The notes under the pieces are model-generated. The model worked only from the letters and a program-made list of their open reading frames with translations, searched no databases and had not been told where the DNA came from. 64,000 nucleotides of DNA from Eopsaltria australis. Taxonomy: Eukaryota; Chordata; Aves; Passeriformes; Petroicidae. Position numbers and translations under genes: made by a program. Positions 1 to 11,378 of this stretch are shown here, piece after piece. The stretch is from positions 61,610 to 125,609 of the forward strand of contig JAVTVJ010001151.1 of assembly GCA_034509425.1 (NCBI GenBank), in the 5' to 3' direction. How positions within the stretch are numbered: the stretch's first letter is position 1; every line of letters starts with the position of its first letter.

Positions 1-196
1 ATGCTAAAAACACCTTATGTGGCTTTAGGTAAGTGATATACAATATAGATCATACTATTGATTTCCTGTAGGGTCACACTATGTGTGTTATAGAAAAGCA
101 GGCCTGGAAGGCCCAGAGGTGAGCCTCTTCCCTGGGCCCAGAGGTGACCAGGAAACATATCCAGGCAACCAGGGATGGACATGGGAAAAGAGGATC
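1..196. other. Flank of the gammaretrovirus-like ERV
   Basis: No gene is seen. Joined across the ERV to the sequence after 12023, it reads as one uninterrupted stretch. It may itself be part of an older LTR-like repeat, because a TATAAAGG-like box follows near 12133, but this is weak. Confidence 0.4.
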
Positions 197-200
197 ATGG

Positions 201-817
201 TGTTATAAACGAACCAATCAATATTATGATTAAAGAGAATTTATTAAAAATCAAAGTATAAAGTTTGAAAAAGAGCCACAAAGCAAAAGCAACACCGAGC
301 CAGGCGATTGGCGCTGCGTGAACTGAGTCCTGAACACTATCGGTTCAAATCTCACTAATTCACCACTGCGGTTTCTATGAGGTGTCTTTTTATGCTTTTT
401 TTCTTCTTTGTTAATTTTATCTTTTCAATACAACAATGTAATTTTTTCCTGTCCTTCCGCCATGTTTGACGACAGTTCCTGGAATCAGTAGTTGACTTTT
501 GCTGCTGGAATGAGTTTCTGGTGATGTATATTATGTATTGTATATGCACACATGGAATCCATATCCTGGAGCCATATCTTTGTATATACACATGTAGAAT
601 ACATATCCTGGAGCTCTGCCAGATGAGGAAATCCCATGGAATGCTTATCTGTGGAATGCAAATTGAATGTATCTCGCCAGGGCTTATTCAGACAGAAATC
701 CCTTGAAATGCACAATTTTGGCAGCCACTTGTTTCCGGCATTTGTGCTTTCTCCCAACTTCAGTAAAATGCTGTAATCTTAAATTTTAGCACAAATTATT
801 TTGCAACATATACTACA
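201..817 (-). repeat. 3' LTR of the gammaretrovirus-like provirus
   Basis: This 617-bp repeat matches 11401-12019 with few differences. On the minus strand it starts TGTAGTATATG just after the polypurine tract and ends in ATAACA. An AATAAA signal on the minus strand near 240-245 lies about 40 bases before the end, which makes U5 very short. Confidence 0.95.
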
Positions 818-835
818 ATCCCTCCCCTTTTATAT
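818..835 (-). promoter_or_regulatory. Polypurine tract
   Basis: On the minus strand the sequence AAAAGGGGAGGGAT directly precedes the TG of the 3' LTR, the standard site of plus-strand DNA priming. The same bases are absent beside the other LTR, which fixes the orientation. Confidence 0.88.
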
Positions 836-1039
836 TAAGATATTAATTAGTGCTTTTATGGTAAGTTTGATTAGGTTTGCTTATTACACAATTTTAGTTT
901 CATCTTTCTACATTTATAAGACTTAGCAATTACATTTTTATATTATTATGCAAATGAATAACCTTTCATATCTAAAGTTCTACAATGGTTTTTATTAAAC
1001 AGGATACTGATTAAAAACTTCAAACATCCTCTATGTCTG

Positions 1040-1849
1040 TTAAAATTCATCTTTGTACTCGTCCCATGATTGTTCTTCATATATTTTGCAATTTCTTCGC
1101 AGGTTGTATAGATTATTTTTTCCTTTGTTTATTTGGGTTTCAAACCTTGTTAAAATTTCAGTAGCTTTACTTTTTCCATCTTCTTTTCTTAATTTCATTA
1201 TCTTAGATACCTTGGGTGCTTGTCCAAGTTTTCCCATAGCTAATTCAAGGTCCATAAGCATTGCTGCTATTTGCATACTTTGGACAACAGAATGGATGAG
1301 TCGGACGAAGCATGGTACTAAACAAGGTAAAAACAGTAATCCAGCTGTGGAACATAATATTAAAAATCCCACCTTTTTCCACCAAGCTCCTTCCCCAAAC
1401 AATTGGTCCCACCATGAGGCTTGGAGGCTGGAATTCCATTTTTGGACTGGCACATGTGCCACTTTCTTGATTTTTGCAGCAAGATTTTTGATAGTTTCCC
1501 CATAGTCATCTATTTCTACACAGCATTCAGATTCATTGAATTTCCCACAGACCCCTCCTTCTTCAGCTAACAAGTAGTCCAAAGCTATTCGGTTTTGGTA
1601 TACAAATGCTCGCATTTGGGAATGCTGTTTCGCTAATAATTCGAGAGCATCAGAGGTATGATTTGACACGACTTCTACTACAGCCTGGAGTCTTATTAGT
1701 CGATTTAGTAGGTAAATTGGGGTCCTATATCCCCAGCTTCCATCTTGAGCCCAAGTTGCTGGGTCATAGTATGCTATTATTCTTTCTGCAGGCCATTTGT
1801 CTTTTCCCCATTTTTGGTTCCCTCCTGCTTTTGGAAATTCGAGGTTCAA
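1040..1849 (-). pseudogene. env: Env transmembrane subunit (class I ERV)
   Basis: Open for about 269 codons. It holds the heptad region and the immunosuppressive-like segment ([10 protein letters not shown]), then a cysteine motif reading [10 protein letters not shown], that is seven residues between C and CC instead of the usual six. A Trp-rich membrane-proximal region and a hydrophobic span ([20 protein letters not shown]) follow, then a long cytoplasmic tail of about 85 residues. The frame is offset by one base from the upstream surface-subunit frame: the TGA at 1846-1848 overlaps the first codon TTG at 1849. An indel or substitution therefore splits env here, and no ATG starts this piece. 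Confidence 0.85.
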
Positions 1850-3491
1850 TTCTCATTTTCTCTGTCTAGGGTCTCATATAGGGGTGCTCCTAGTAGATTA
1901 CTCTCGGACCTTGGTAGCATAAAGAAGGAGGGTCTAATTATTCCTAATGTACAGGATCCTCTCCACCTGCGGGGTAGTTCACTGTAAGCTTTCTCCCCAC
2001 AAATCCAATATATTCCATTAGGTGCTTTGCATGTTTCATTTACAGCTTCTGGCTTTTCCCAGTAATCTTTTATGTCTTTCAAGGTTTGGTAAGGGTTAGC
2101 TCCAGGGCTTCTATGCCACCATAACCCAGTTCGGTCAATCCATTCGCAGTCTGTTCCCCTGATCTGACTCCAATACCCGGCAGGAGTTTCTGGTTGCCAA
2201 ACTTCTGAGTTATTATTTGAGTGCACTGTTAGAGTGGACATACAGGGAGTATATCCCATTACTTCAGTATATCTTTTTCCTTCCCTGCTGATACAGACTG
2301 TTCCAATTATTCAATTATCTAAAACCCACCCCTCGGGTCATTTTAATGTTTTAGAAATTTGAATGTGATTCCGTTGTAGAAGTTGTTCTGGAGCTAGACC
2401 CTCACCTTTCCATGGCCATTTTTCGGCTGATTTAAGTCCTCCACAGATCCAACAATTGGATAATCCTAATTCTGTGGCAATTTCTTGCATTAGGTTTACA
2501 AAAAGACTCCTATTTGAGGGGGGTAAACCCCAATTGTTATACTGTTGTTCTAACTGATCATATTGTTCACTTAATGTCTTCAATTTTTCTTGCTCTGTTC
2601 TTCTCTTCTTTGTCTCTGACTCCTGTTTCTTTAATTCTTGAGCGATTTGTTTCATCCTAGTCTCTGGATCTACCCCTTTCTCATCTCTTGCAAAACAAAA
2701 ACTTCTGTCATATCACAATCAAATTCGTTCATCATGATCGTTGAGGTAATTGGACATTAAGCCCTCCTCCTTAGTAGAAAATCTTGGGTTATATTTTGTA
2801 TTTTCTCCAGCCCAGTATGTTTTCCCACCCACAGTGCACATTTTTAATTGGTTGCGATCATAGCATATTGTACTGACTTGGGAATGTGCCCAAAATATTG
2901 ATTCCATATTCTTCCCGATCCATACAGAACGATAACATTTGTCACAGGTGGGTATCACAGGCTTAACTGCTCGTTTGTATAACGCATGAGTTACTACTTT
3001 TTTATGTTTTTATATTGACTGCGTCTTTAACCCCCCCCCCCATCCTTAGGAATCACTTTTGGGTCATAGCAGGTTATTTCTGCGTCTGATTGACACGTTT
3101 TGTATTGAGTGTCATTATGTATGCAGTTTCCCTTCTTGTTGCCAATTTTGCAGTCATAGTGGGTTTGGTATGTTATGGTCTTTATATCCACCTGTTCTAT
3201 TAGGGTGGTCTCAAAGTACTGCTCACAGTTTTGGACTGGGCTCTGCTTCCCAACACTGAGGTGATTCTCAGGGAGCAGACTGGCCATCTTGTCCATTATT
3301 AGACTCAGGACCATCAGGATTCCCCACAGGCGTACTCCTCTGCCTCTGCCTACGCCCACGGGGTTGCCACCTGTGGCGAGGGAGTCCATCTTCTCGGCAG
3401 CAGGGGTATTCTTCAGGAGAACCATAAGTGGACCGAGCCGCATACCTCCTCTTAAAAGTGCCCCACCTTGATAGTTTGACTGCATCGGCAC
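1846..3491 (-). pseudogene. env: Env surface subunit, frameshifted
   Basis: Four successive open pieces (3491-3027, 2958-2719, 2655-2338, 2259-1846) together cover a surface glycoprotein. An ATG near 3389 is followed by a hydrophobic signal-like stretch (LWGILMVLSLI), then many Cys and Asn-X-Ser/Thr sites. The third piece has CWIC, the CXXC motif of gammaretroviral surface proteins that forms the disulfide to the transmembrane subunit. The first break coincides with a run of about ten C at 3031-3041. The other breaks are separate indels or stops, so no full envelope can be made. Confidence 0.8.
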
Positions 3492-3805
3492 TACAGGGTA
3501 CCTTGTTTGACTGTCGGCACTCGATTGCCAGGGCCTGTGCCTTTGAGTCTAATTTACCCCTCACTCCCTTTTTGAACAAGTGATACCGCTCTTGAGAGTC
3601 TAATTCTAATATGCCTGCGTTAGTAGCGACTACTAAGGCATGGGAGGTTAAGGCATATTCCTCCTCCAAGCACCTTGTACAAAGTTCTTTTGGTTTGTAT
3701 CCCCTCTTACAATGTGTAACCCAAATTTCTCGACAATAATTGCACTTAAAGTGAACAAATAGATAACACTCGCACCCTGGTTCTGAACAACTTATCTCCT
3801 TCAGT
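3268..3805 (-). CDS. Cys-rich open frame between pol and env, unidentified
   Basis: After the TGA near 3806 in the pol frame the reading frame stays open for about 178 codons with no ATG; codon 3669 is TTG. The first part is dense in Cys (pairs CEC, CNYC, CTRC and further single Cys), like a zinc-binding domain. The end is very basic (GRRRQRQR) and overlaps the start of env in another frame. It could be a spliced accessory product, an extended pol tail or chance. I do not recognise a family. An open frame of this length with this cysteine pattern in an otherwise broken provirus is notable. Confidence 0.4.
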
Positions 3806-3808
3806 CAA

Positions 3809-4912
3809 TTAGTATGTTGGTGCAGTTTTATCTTCAAGCTTCCTGGAGGAGAAGTTACTTTCCATTCAGGTGATTCCTCCTCATGTTCAATCTTCTTAAC
3901 TCGGGGAGCGTGCGTCCAACCTTTTTTAGCCGTCCGTATTGCTGTGTCTGTGGTTAGAAGCACAAGGAAAGGACCTTCCTAGTGAGGTGTGAGAGAGATT
4001 TCTTTCCAGGTTTTAATTAATACTTTATCTCCTGGTTGTATTTTATGTATGGCGAACCCCAAAGGGATGCTTTGCATTATTAGTCCCTTCTTCCTTAACT
4101 CATGTAGGTTATTTATTGTTATTAAATAGGGTTGAATTTGGCTGTCATCCAGCTTTGGGTGTCCCACTGGCGTCCCATGTTCATATGGCATCCCATAATG
4201 CATTTCAAAGGGTGATAGCCCACTTTCAGAGTGGGGCATAGTTCTTATGTTTAGCAGGGCTAAAGGAAGGCACTTGACCCATGACATTTTAGTTTCCAAC
4301 ATTAATTTTGGCAATTGGGCTTTTAATGTTTGGTTCATTCTTTCTACTCGTCCTGAACTCTGCAGGTGCCACGGGGTATGATATTCCCAGCGGATTCCTA
4401 AAGCATCTGCTAATTGCTTCATAACCTTTGACGTAAAATGTGTCCCTTGATCTGAATCTATATAGTCTATTATACCGAATCGAGGTATAATTTCTTCTAA
4501 CAATATCTTTGACACTGTCTGGGCTGTAGCCCTGGTACTAGGGAAGGCTTCTACCCAATGTGTTAGTTGATCTACCATTACTAACAGATATTTATACCTT
4601 CCTACTTTAGGTAGTTCCGTGAAATCTATTTGAACTTTTTCAAATGGGCAATATGCTAAGGGACGACCTCCTAGTAGGGTTCGTTGTAACTTGGTTCTGT
4701 TTGTTTTCTGACATATCATGCACCCTTGTACCTTTTGTTTAGCTAACTCATAAATTCCCTTGCACCCAAAAATTTCAAAAACTGCTCTGCAAGCGCCTGT
4801 GCTCCCCAATGGGTCTGTTGATGAAGCCTCTTTAAAATTTTCCTTGTATACTCTCTGGATAATAATTCTCTTCCATCAGGTAATTTCCATTTACCTTCTT
4901 CCCATTTTCCTC
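3809..4912 (-). pseudogene. pol: Integrase region of pol (class I ERV)
   Basis: The open piece 4809-3979 carries the end of the zinc domain (CMIC), then the catalytic core with D in QIDFTEL, D in DSDQGTHF and E in RVERMNQ. The last two are 35 residues apart, as in the D,D-35-E triad. It ends at an in-frame TAG (3979-3981) in the C-terminal domain, just before an EGPF stretch typical of the GPY/F module, which continues in the same frame to a TGA near 3806. It is also out of frame with the RNase H piece upstream. The catalytic residues are kept but the gene is broken. Confidence 0.88.
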
Positions 4913-6610
4913 CTATTTTTCATATTCCTCAATTTCTTTTGAGGAGGGAGGTGAGGGGTATTCTTGGGTCTTATCCCCTCTGACTTCTGGAATATTTATC
5001 ACTAATAATGCTGCTTTCTTAGCTTCTCTATAGGGGAAATTATTTCCCCGAGTTCGGAATTGCATCCCTACCGGGTGTCCTTTACCATGTACTACCGTGT
5101 CCTGGTTTGAAAGACAGGTGTCTGTTAAGGAAGGCAGAAGCCTCCCTTGGAATGGGAAACTGTAACCCCTCTCCTTCCAAATTATTATAAATTTGAAAAT
5201 CAGGAGGCTCTCAGGCAAAGATATGGGAATAGGAATAACAGTTCTTTACTAATATCTAAAACAAAGCTAACAAATAACAACAACTATGGTGTTAACTAAC
5301 AAACACAACTAGAAACCCAATGGCAGCCTGCTTGGCTTCAGGCACCTTTCCCTTTGGTGCAGTTCCAGTCACAGCCTACAGGGTGCGCTCTGGGTGCGGT
5401 GGTTCCTTCACAGCCTGCAGGGGGCTCTCTTGGGTGTGATGGTTCCCTGGTGGCTGCAGGGGGCGCTCTGGCGTGAGCTCAGGTAGCACATGGCAATGGC
5501 GACTGCCCGAGGCAGGGAGGGATGGAGAAGAGCCTTTGTTTCACAGACCCTCGGCGGGGGGGGCGGCTGGTGTCCGAGCCGCAGCAGGATCCCCAGACAC
5601 AGGGAGCTGGGACGGTAAGAGGTCCCGGCGTGCAGGGGGAGCCCAGCTACAATGTAGTGAAAAACTCGGAGCGGCGTGGAGGAGTGGGGGAGAGGCAGGC
5701 TGGTGGCAGGCAGCTCATCTCCCGATGGGGCAGAGAGAAAAAAGACTCACAGCAGACAGACTGGCAGCTCCGTGCTGGCTTCTCAGGGGGGCCGTGGGCT
5801 CAGCAAGCAGCAGCTCCAACCTTCTGGCTCTGAGGGTCCCGAGCAAGAGAGCGACCTCCCCCTGCCCTTGCTTTTTCAGTCTCCAAAATCTCAGGTTATC
5901 AGGCCCTGCTTCTATGAGAGGGATTCTGCCCCACCCTGGCAAGGAGAAAGGCCCTAGCCCTGTGCTTTGTTCTCTTAAGTACTCAGCCATTAGCCCAGTC
6001 ATTAGTCCCTTAGCAACCCATGGGAGAAAAATTCCTGAGGGAAAAAAAAAAACAAAAAAACTAAATCCAAACTCCAACATACCGAAATTGCTTCTGGTCC
6101 TCTAATGGCCTCTAGGATTTGTTTTATTAATTCTTGATGAACTAACCCTCGTCCATGAGTACTTATTAAACCTCTTTCTTCCCAAATTTTTCCAAAGGTG
6201 TGGACTTCTCCAAAAGCATATTTGGAGTCAGTAAAAATTGTCCCTCTCTTTCCTTTTAGCCTTTTAAGTGCTTGTAAAACTGCATATAATTCACAGGCTT
6301 GTGCTGACCAACTAGCATTTAGGGGTCCTGACTCTACTACTTTTCCTGACTTCCCATCTACTATCGCATACCCTGATTTTCTTTTCCCTTCTGTAACCCT
6401 TGCTGATCCATCCACAAACCATTTCTCTCCGTCCTCTAATTCTTCTTCTTCTAAGTCCTGTCTTATCTTTGTCTGCAATTCCACTACCTCGACACAGTTA
6501 TGATTATATTCTTCTAGGGCCTCACCAAACAGAAATTGTGCCAGATTTTGAGCAGTAGTTGTCTGCAACTCTGAATCAGGAGAATGGATCAATATGGCCT
6601 CATACTTCAA
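4913..6610 (-). pseudogene. pol: RNase H region of pol, split by a solo LTR
   Basis: From 6610 down to 6080 the frame encodes RNase H with FVDGSA, the Glu in ACELYAV and the Asp in FTDSKYA. It runs straight into the LTR inserted at 5098-6079. The C-terminal end (VVHGKGH and onward) resumes at 5097 and stops with TAG at 4913. The exon-like split is exact at the TACCG duplication, so the break is due to the insertion. Confidence 0.88.
5098..6079 (-). repeat. ERVL-type solo LTR inserted in pol
   Basis: This 982-bp repeat is the same family as the LTRs of elements A and F. On the minus strand it starts TGTTGGAG and ends CCAGGACA. It is flanked by the 5-bp duplication TACCG (5093-5097 and 6080-6084), as expected for ERVL-type integration. 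No internal sequence remains, so LTR-LTR recombination removed the provirus. It also carries three repeats with CTCF-like cores near 5376, 5415 and 5454. It must be younger than the provirus it interrupts. Confidence 0.92.
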
Positions 6611-6628
6611 GAGTCTAGCATCTGTGAG

Positions 6629-7250
6629 CTATTTGTCTGCTTTCTGTTGTAAGATGCTCCTTACATTATGGAGGTTATATACTACCAATGGTGCTCCGAA
6701 GGTGACCTTCTTAGCTTCTTCTACTAGTAATGCCACTGCCACTATTGCTTGTAGGCAGGTGGGCCAGCCTCGGCTCACGGGATCTAACAGTTTTGACACA
6801 TACTCCACAGGCTTTTGGCTCTGGCCCAATCCTGGGTTAATACTCCATGGGCAGTATGATTACTAACATCTACAAACAACTGGAACTGTCTCTTCACATC
6901 AGGAAGGCTCAACACTGGAGCAGCTATAAGCATCTCCTTTAATTGTCTAAATCTTTCTTCGTCTTGCTCTGTCCATTTTATTTTCTCAGTAGTCAGTTTC
7001 TCATATAAGAACTTCACCTTCCCACTATACCCTTCAATCCACTGTCTACAATACCCTAAAAGTCCCAATAACTGCCTGACTTCCTTTTTTTGTTCACGGA
7101 GGGGGTAATGCAATGATTCCAGCTACTCTTTCGGGGTCTAATTTCTTTCTTCCTTTCGTGATCCAGTGTCCTAGATACTTGACCTCTGGATTGGTAAACT
7201 GTAACTTTGATCTTGATACCTTTAATCCTTTTTTCCCTAGGAAATTTCAT
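6629..7250 (-). pseudogene. pol: RT thumb and connection region of pol
   Basis: Pieces in shifting frames (7250-7056, 7113-6784, 6829-6629) encode the connection-like segment: EVRQLLGLLGYCRQWI, then the FVDVSNHTAHGVL stretch that leads towards RNase H. At least two frameshifts lie between the YVDD domain and RNase H. Confidence 0.75.
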
Positions 7251-7696
7251 AATGTTATGGTGCTTGCCCTTACGCCTTCCTCTTTTGGACCAGCTATTAA
7301 TAGGTCATCAACATACTGCAAGAGTTTGGTGCCTTCTGCTGGCACAAACTGACTTAATAACTGTTCTAGTGCTTGCCCGAACAGATGGGGAGCCTCTACA
7401 AACCCCTGTGGTAAAGATGTCCACCTAAATTGTTGCTTCTTATTAGTTTCAGGGTCCTCCCACTGAAAGGCAAAATAATCCTGGCTGTCTTCGGCCAACG
7501 GACAGGTCCAAAAGGCGTCTTTCAAGTCAATTACGCTATACCAGGTGTCTTTAGGGGAAATTCGGGTTAAAAGGGTATATGGATTTGCTACTACAGGGAA
7601 ACGTGTTCTTGTTCTCTCATTTATAGCTCTTAAATCTTGCACTAGCCTAAAGCTTCCATCAGTTTTCTGTACAGCTAAGATAGGCGTGTTGTGCCT
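7247..7696 (-). pseudogene. pol: Reverse transcriptase fingers and palm, YVDD
   Basis: The open piece from 7642 includes VQDLRAINER, the first catalytic Asp in VIDLKDAFW, the LPQGF motif and YVDD at the active site. The frame then leaves the coding frame at about 7250. The N-terminal end runs up to the 699-bp insert at 7697, with the remaining N-terminus on the other side at 8403-8471. Confidence 0.88.
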
Positions 7697-8395
7697 GCGG
7701 CAGGACGTTTACCCCATTACATCCTCTTCCTATGTGCCACAAATAACAGATGCACAAAAAGATAACCTAAGGGCAGGAAGACCCAACAGGGGTTATCTCT
7801 GGAGCCAGAGGGCTCAAGCCTCAGCTAAGAATTAACATCTTCGTCTGCAGAGCTGATGGAAGGAGAGATAAAAGGAAATTACTGACTAGAGAGTCATGGT
7901 TTTACACTATTAAAGATACACGGGCTAACACTGAGGCAGAAGTCTCTCACACCCTAAAAGTGTTTGAAGCTTCTCCCCGAGTCTGGATGCAGGCTTCGTG
8001 CTTACTTCCCCAGGGATTGAGGGAAAGGATCTCGATGTGCTGCACCAACAAATTGGATGGTATGATACATTGAATCCTAAGCTTATGCTATTTCTTCGCT
8101 AGCTGTAACTGAAAAGGTACCACTCTCGTGCACTGTATATATTAAACTACCAGTAGTCTTTCTTTTTGTTTTATTCCTGTGTAGTATTGGTTTGCTTTCA
8201 AGTCTTATGTCTGTTAATTTCCCCGTCTATTAATAAATGATTCATTCTATAATAGACAGAATCAGTCATCATTAAAAGAACTTATATATGAAAGTGTGTT
8301 TTGGGGTGCTGTCCGCCTCAATAAGGTTACTACCTACTACCAAGGCCTGGGCAGGAGGCAAGGACTAATATTTAACTCCCACATCCATTCGTAAC
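7697..8395. mobile_element. Unidentified 699-bp insertion in pol
   Basis: The RT reading frame is interrupted between residues encoded at 8403 and at 7690. The bases TGTGCCT occur at both borders (7690-7696 and 8396-8402), as expected for a 7-bp target duplication. The insert does not begin TG and end CA, has no clear terminal inverted repeats and no poly(A) tail. It is AT-rich in its second half and has no convincing long open frame. It could be a small non-autonomous transposon, a decayed LTR with altered ends, or a template-switch insertion. Confidence 0.55.
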
Positions 8396-8402
8396 TGTGC
8401 CT

Positions 8403-8471
8403 TGACATGCACGGTTCCAAAGTTCCCCTTTCCACTAATCTGTTTATCACAGGTTTTAATCTCCTCCTTCC
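8403..8471 (-). pseudogene. pol: N-terminal start of reverse transcriptase
   Basis: In frame after the TAA at 8472-8474 the minus strand reads through LKPVINRLVERGTLEP, the typical start of a gammaretrovirus-like RT, and then meets the 699-bp insert. The TAA is an additional in-frame break between protease and RT. Confidence 0.75.
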
Positions 8472-8984
8472 TTACATGGAAATGGGACACTGTTTAATTC
8501 TAATTGGATCCTCTGGCCTCTCTATTTCAATGGATATAGGTTCCATCTCCAACCTTCCAGCTTCTCCCTGGGTATACCAGACTTTGGGATCAATCTTCTC
8601 ATCTTCTTCAGTTAATACATACAGACTTACTACTAAATCTGGTCCTTGTACTACCAGATTTATTCCTAAAGCTACAAATAAATCTCTTCCTAATAGATTA
8701 TAATCTGCTTCTTCAACTAACAACATGTTCTCTAAACAAATTTTTGTTTCTGACTCTATTTCTACATCTTTAATAACTGGGACTTTGAAGGGTTCCCCTT
8801 TAGCCCCTATTACCATCACTGTGTCTTTGCTTTGTTTGCACCCTCTTGGCAGTTTCTGGACTGTGGAACGTTTGGCCCCTGAGTCAACTAGAAAGGATAT
8901 TTCCTCCTTTTGGGGTCCTATTTTTAATTTTATCAAGGGCTCTTTAGATGTCCTGGACCCTAAAATAAAAAGCCCCTGACATCC
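8472..8984 (-). CDS. pro: Retroviral protease (class I ERV)
   Basis: The frame runs directly on from the gag UAG with no shift and stays open to a TAA at 8472. It contains the aspartic protease active site as VDSGAK, the DSG variant in place of the commoner DTG, and a later GRD turn. It would be made only as a Gag-Pro(-Pol) fusion by stop-codon readthrough. It is the only enzyme domain of this provirus that is uninterrupted. Confidence 0.8.
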   Translation of the reverse strand, partial: GCQGLFILGSRTSKEPLIKLKIGPQKEEISFLVDSGAKRSTVQKLPRGCKQSKDTVMVIGAKGEPFKVPVIKDVEIESETKICLENMLLVEEADYNLLGRDLFVALGINLVVQGPDLVVSLYVLTEEDEKIDPKVWYTQGEAGRLEMEPISIEIERPEDPIRIKQCPISM

Positions 8985-8987
8985 CTA
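8985..8987 (-). promoter_or_regulatory. In-frame UAG between gag and pro
   Basis: Gag ends in TAG and the next codons GGA TGT CAG GGG CTT continue in the same frame into protease. This layout matches the termination-suppression strategy known for gammaretroviruses, where a purine-rich context after UAG and a downstream pseudoknot allow readthrough. The pseudoknot was not folded here. Confidence 0.75.
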
Positions 8988-10565
8988 GTCTTCCTGAAAA
9001 ATCTTTTCATCCTTTATTCTTTTTCTGCAATCCCTTTTTAAATGCTCCTTCTTGCAGTAATAGCATTCAGGGGGTTCCCTTTGATCCTCGGATGTCTTTC
9101 TTTGTGGGGCCGGTTGCCTTTTTTGGTTTCCATGGGTCTGTGCTGACTTCACAGGGCTTTGGGGACGTTCCAGCTTTTGAACTTCCCTAACGGCTGCAAC
9201 CAAAACTTTCGCTTTAGTCCTCTGTTTTTCTTCATCTCTCCTCACATACACTTTCTGAGCCTTCTTCAATAGTTCTTGTAACCCCCTTTCTTGCCAATTT
9301 TCTAATTTTTCTAACCTTTTCTGTATATCTCCCCATGATTTTGCTACAAATTGAGTTTTTAATAATACCTCTCCTATTGTGGAATTAGGGTCTATTCCTG
9401 AATAAACCTGCAGGCTTTTTCGTAACCTTTCTAACCATTCTGTGGGGGTTTCGTCCTTCCCTTGGTATTCTCCAAATACTTTTTTAATGTTTTGCCCTCT
9501 GGGGACTGCCTCCCGGATCCCTTGTATAATAATATTCCTTATGTCTATCATATTTTGTCGGCCCTCTTCCGTTTGAGCACTCCACCCAGGTGTTTGGTTA
9601 GGCCATTTTTGATCTCCGGGCAAACCTTGTGGGTTTCTGTGTTCCCACTCACACATCCCAGCCTGTCTGATCATCTCTCTCTCTTCGGTTTTAAATAGGA
9701 CCCTTAGTATTGCATGCATGTCTTCCCAGGTATATATACTAGGTCCCAGAAATTGGTCTAACCGGTCTGATACCCCCAGGGGAACATCCATTAATTTACC
9801 CATCTCCTTTTTAAAGGCTCTGACATCTCCCGTATTAATGGGCACATTTACATATCCTATAATTCCCGGAGCAGTGGGTATTTCCCTTAACGGGAGAAGG
9901 TCGTGCCCCTTTTTCCCTTCCTCCTCATTTTCACTATCTTCATTTCTAATATTTCCCTTTATTTTAGGTCGCGTTCTCCTTGCGGGGGGAGAATATACAC
10001 CAGCGACTGGAGCGGCCAAGCCCGCGACTTCCGCAGTCGGGGGCGGGGCCTGGGTCGGCAGTGCCTGTTCAAGCGGTGGTGGGAGCACTGGGAGTGCGTG
10101 TGGGGGTGCCTGTGCCAGCTGGGGCTCAGGCAGAGGCATTAGATATGGAGGGGGGAGATTGTCTAGCGGATCCCAGGCCTCGCCTTTGGGTCTGGTTACT
10201 TTCCTGGTTTTTACCGTAAATAACCCAGCTGCCGATTCCCCCCATATCTTTGCATAGTCCTTCTCCTCTTGGTCCCATTGTTCTTTGTTATTTACATAAG
10301 TATTTAGGGCTTGACAGGTCCACTCCTCATAAGTTCCAAACATGGGCCAAATTAAGTGGCTCCTTATCTCTTTCCCTCCCCAAACTTCCATGCAATAATG
10401 AATCATTTTTCTTTAGATTTTTCTTCTGTTGAGGGGGATCCTCCCCAGTATTCCAGCATTATTCCCAGCGGACTATCCCGGGGAATTTCTGGTAGATTAC
10501 TCTCCTTTTCTCCTAAGGTTTTTTCCTGGGCCCCCCCCCTTGGTTTTGCTTTTCCTCTGTCCCAT
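8985..10565 (-). pseudogene. gag: Gag (class I ERV), broken near the N-terminus
   Basis: An ATG at 10565 starts MGQRKSK, a myristoylation-type N-terminus. This frame dies after about 17 codons, just past a G run of ten bases (near 10531-10540), so a homopolymer indel is likely. The main body, 10406-8985, is open for 473 codons: matrix, a PPPY late-domain motif at residues 85-88, a proline-rich linker, capsid, and a nucleocapsid zinc knuckle at residues 448-460. The knuckle has CX2C then only three residues to His, one fewer than the usual CX2CX4HX4C. Confidence 0.87.
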
Positions 10566-11378
10566 TTTACAAGGTATTATGCTCTGTCTCTTTAATCGCG
10601 TTTTCCTTCCGGGATCAGGTCCCTCGTGGGAGACCAGAAATGCACTTATTAGAGACGCACACTCGCTTCTCGACTGTGTTACATCTCACACAGTTACACA
10701 TTTATACACTTATTCTTAACGGTGGCTGGTACACACCATGTTCAGTTAATTTTTGGATTACCATTCCAGTGACCAGCGGAAGTCTGTCCCGCGTGGTTTG
10801 ATCCGGTAAAAGCTCCCTTTTTACTCCTCTCTACTTTCTCTCCCCTGGACCTTCCTGGTCCTAGGCACAGAGGGCTTACCAGTCTCACAAGTTTCTGAGG
10901 ACGTCCCTTTCCCTCTAGCCTTACTGTGGCTGAAGTCCGAACTTTCCCGAGTTTCGGATTTGACGTTTGCAATGAGTTTCCCGTCAGATTCACTTTCCCC
11001 ATGACTGACCAGTTCCCTTGTGGGAATACGGAACTGCGGTTTTTGGGGTCCGCTCTCGCTTCGTGATATTATCATGTCTCATACACACGCTCAGCCACCC
11101 TCATTCAACCCGCAGTACTTACGGACCCTTTTCCTGCGTGGATCTCCATGCACGTAGAATTTTACGAATGAAAAATACGCTGCGGTTCCGAGGGCCGTCC
11201 CCTCTAAGTGTCTTTGGGAGCTCTCAGCTCGTTCCTCTTTCCCCTTTTGCTTGTGGCTTTTATCTTAATTTGCTGTTCAGAATCCAACTGGTTCTGCCGG
11301 CTCCCCTCTGCCGTCAGGCCGCCGTATCAGCGGGGTGCCTCCTGATCAGAGGGGGGAAACTGCGGAACCGAGATTTGG
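10566..11378 (-). other. 5' leader between primer site and gag
   Basis: This ~810-bp stretch lies between the primer binding site and the gag ATG, where splice donor and packaging signals sit in retroviruses. I see no conserved open frame in it. Confidence 0.6.

Noticed and set aside
5473..6105. 210-codon plus-strand frame
   Set aside because: Entirely within the solo LTR and repeated in every LTR of the family in GC-rich sequence; no protein-like features.
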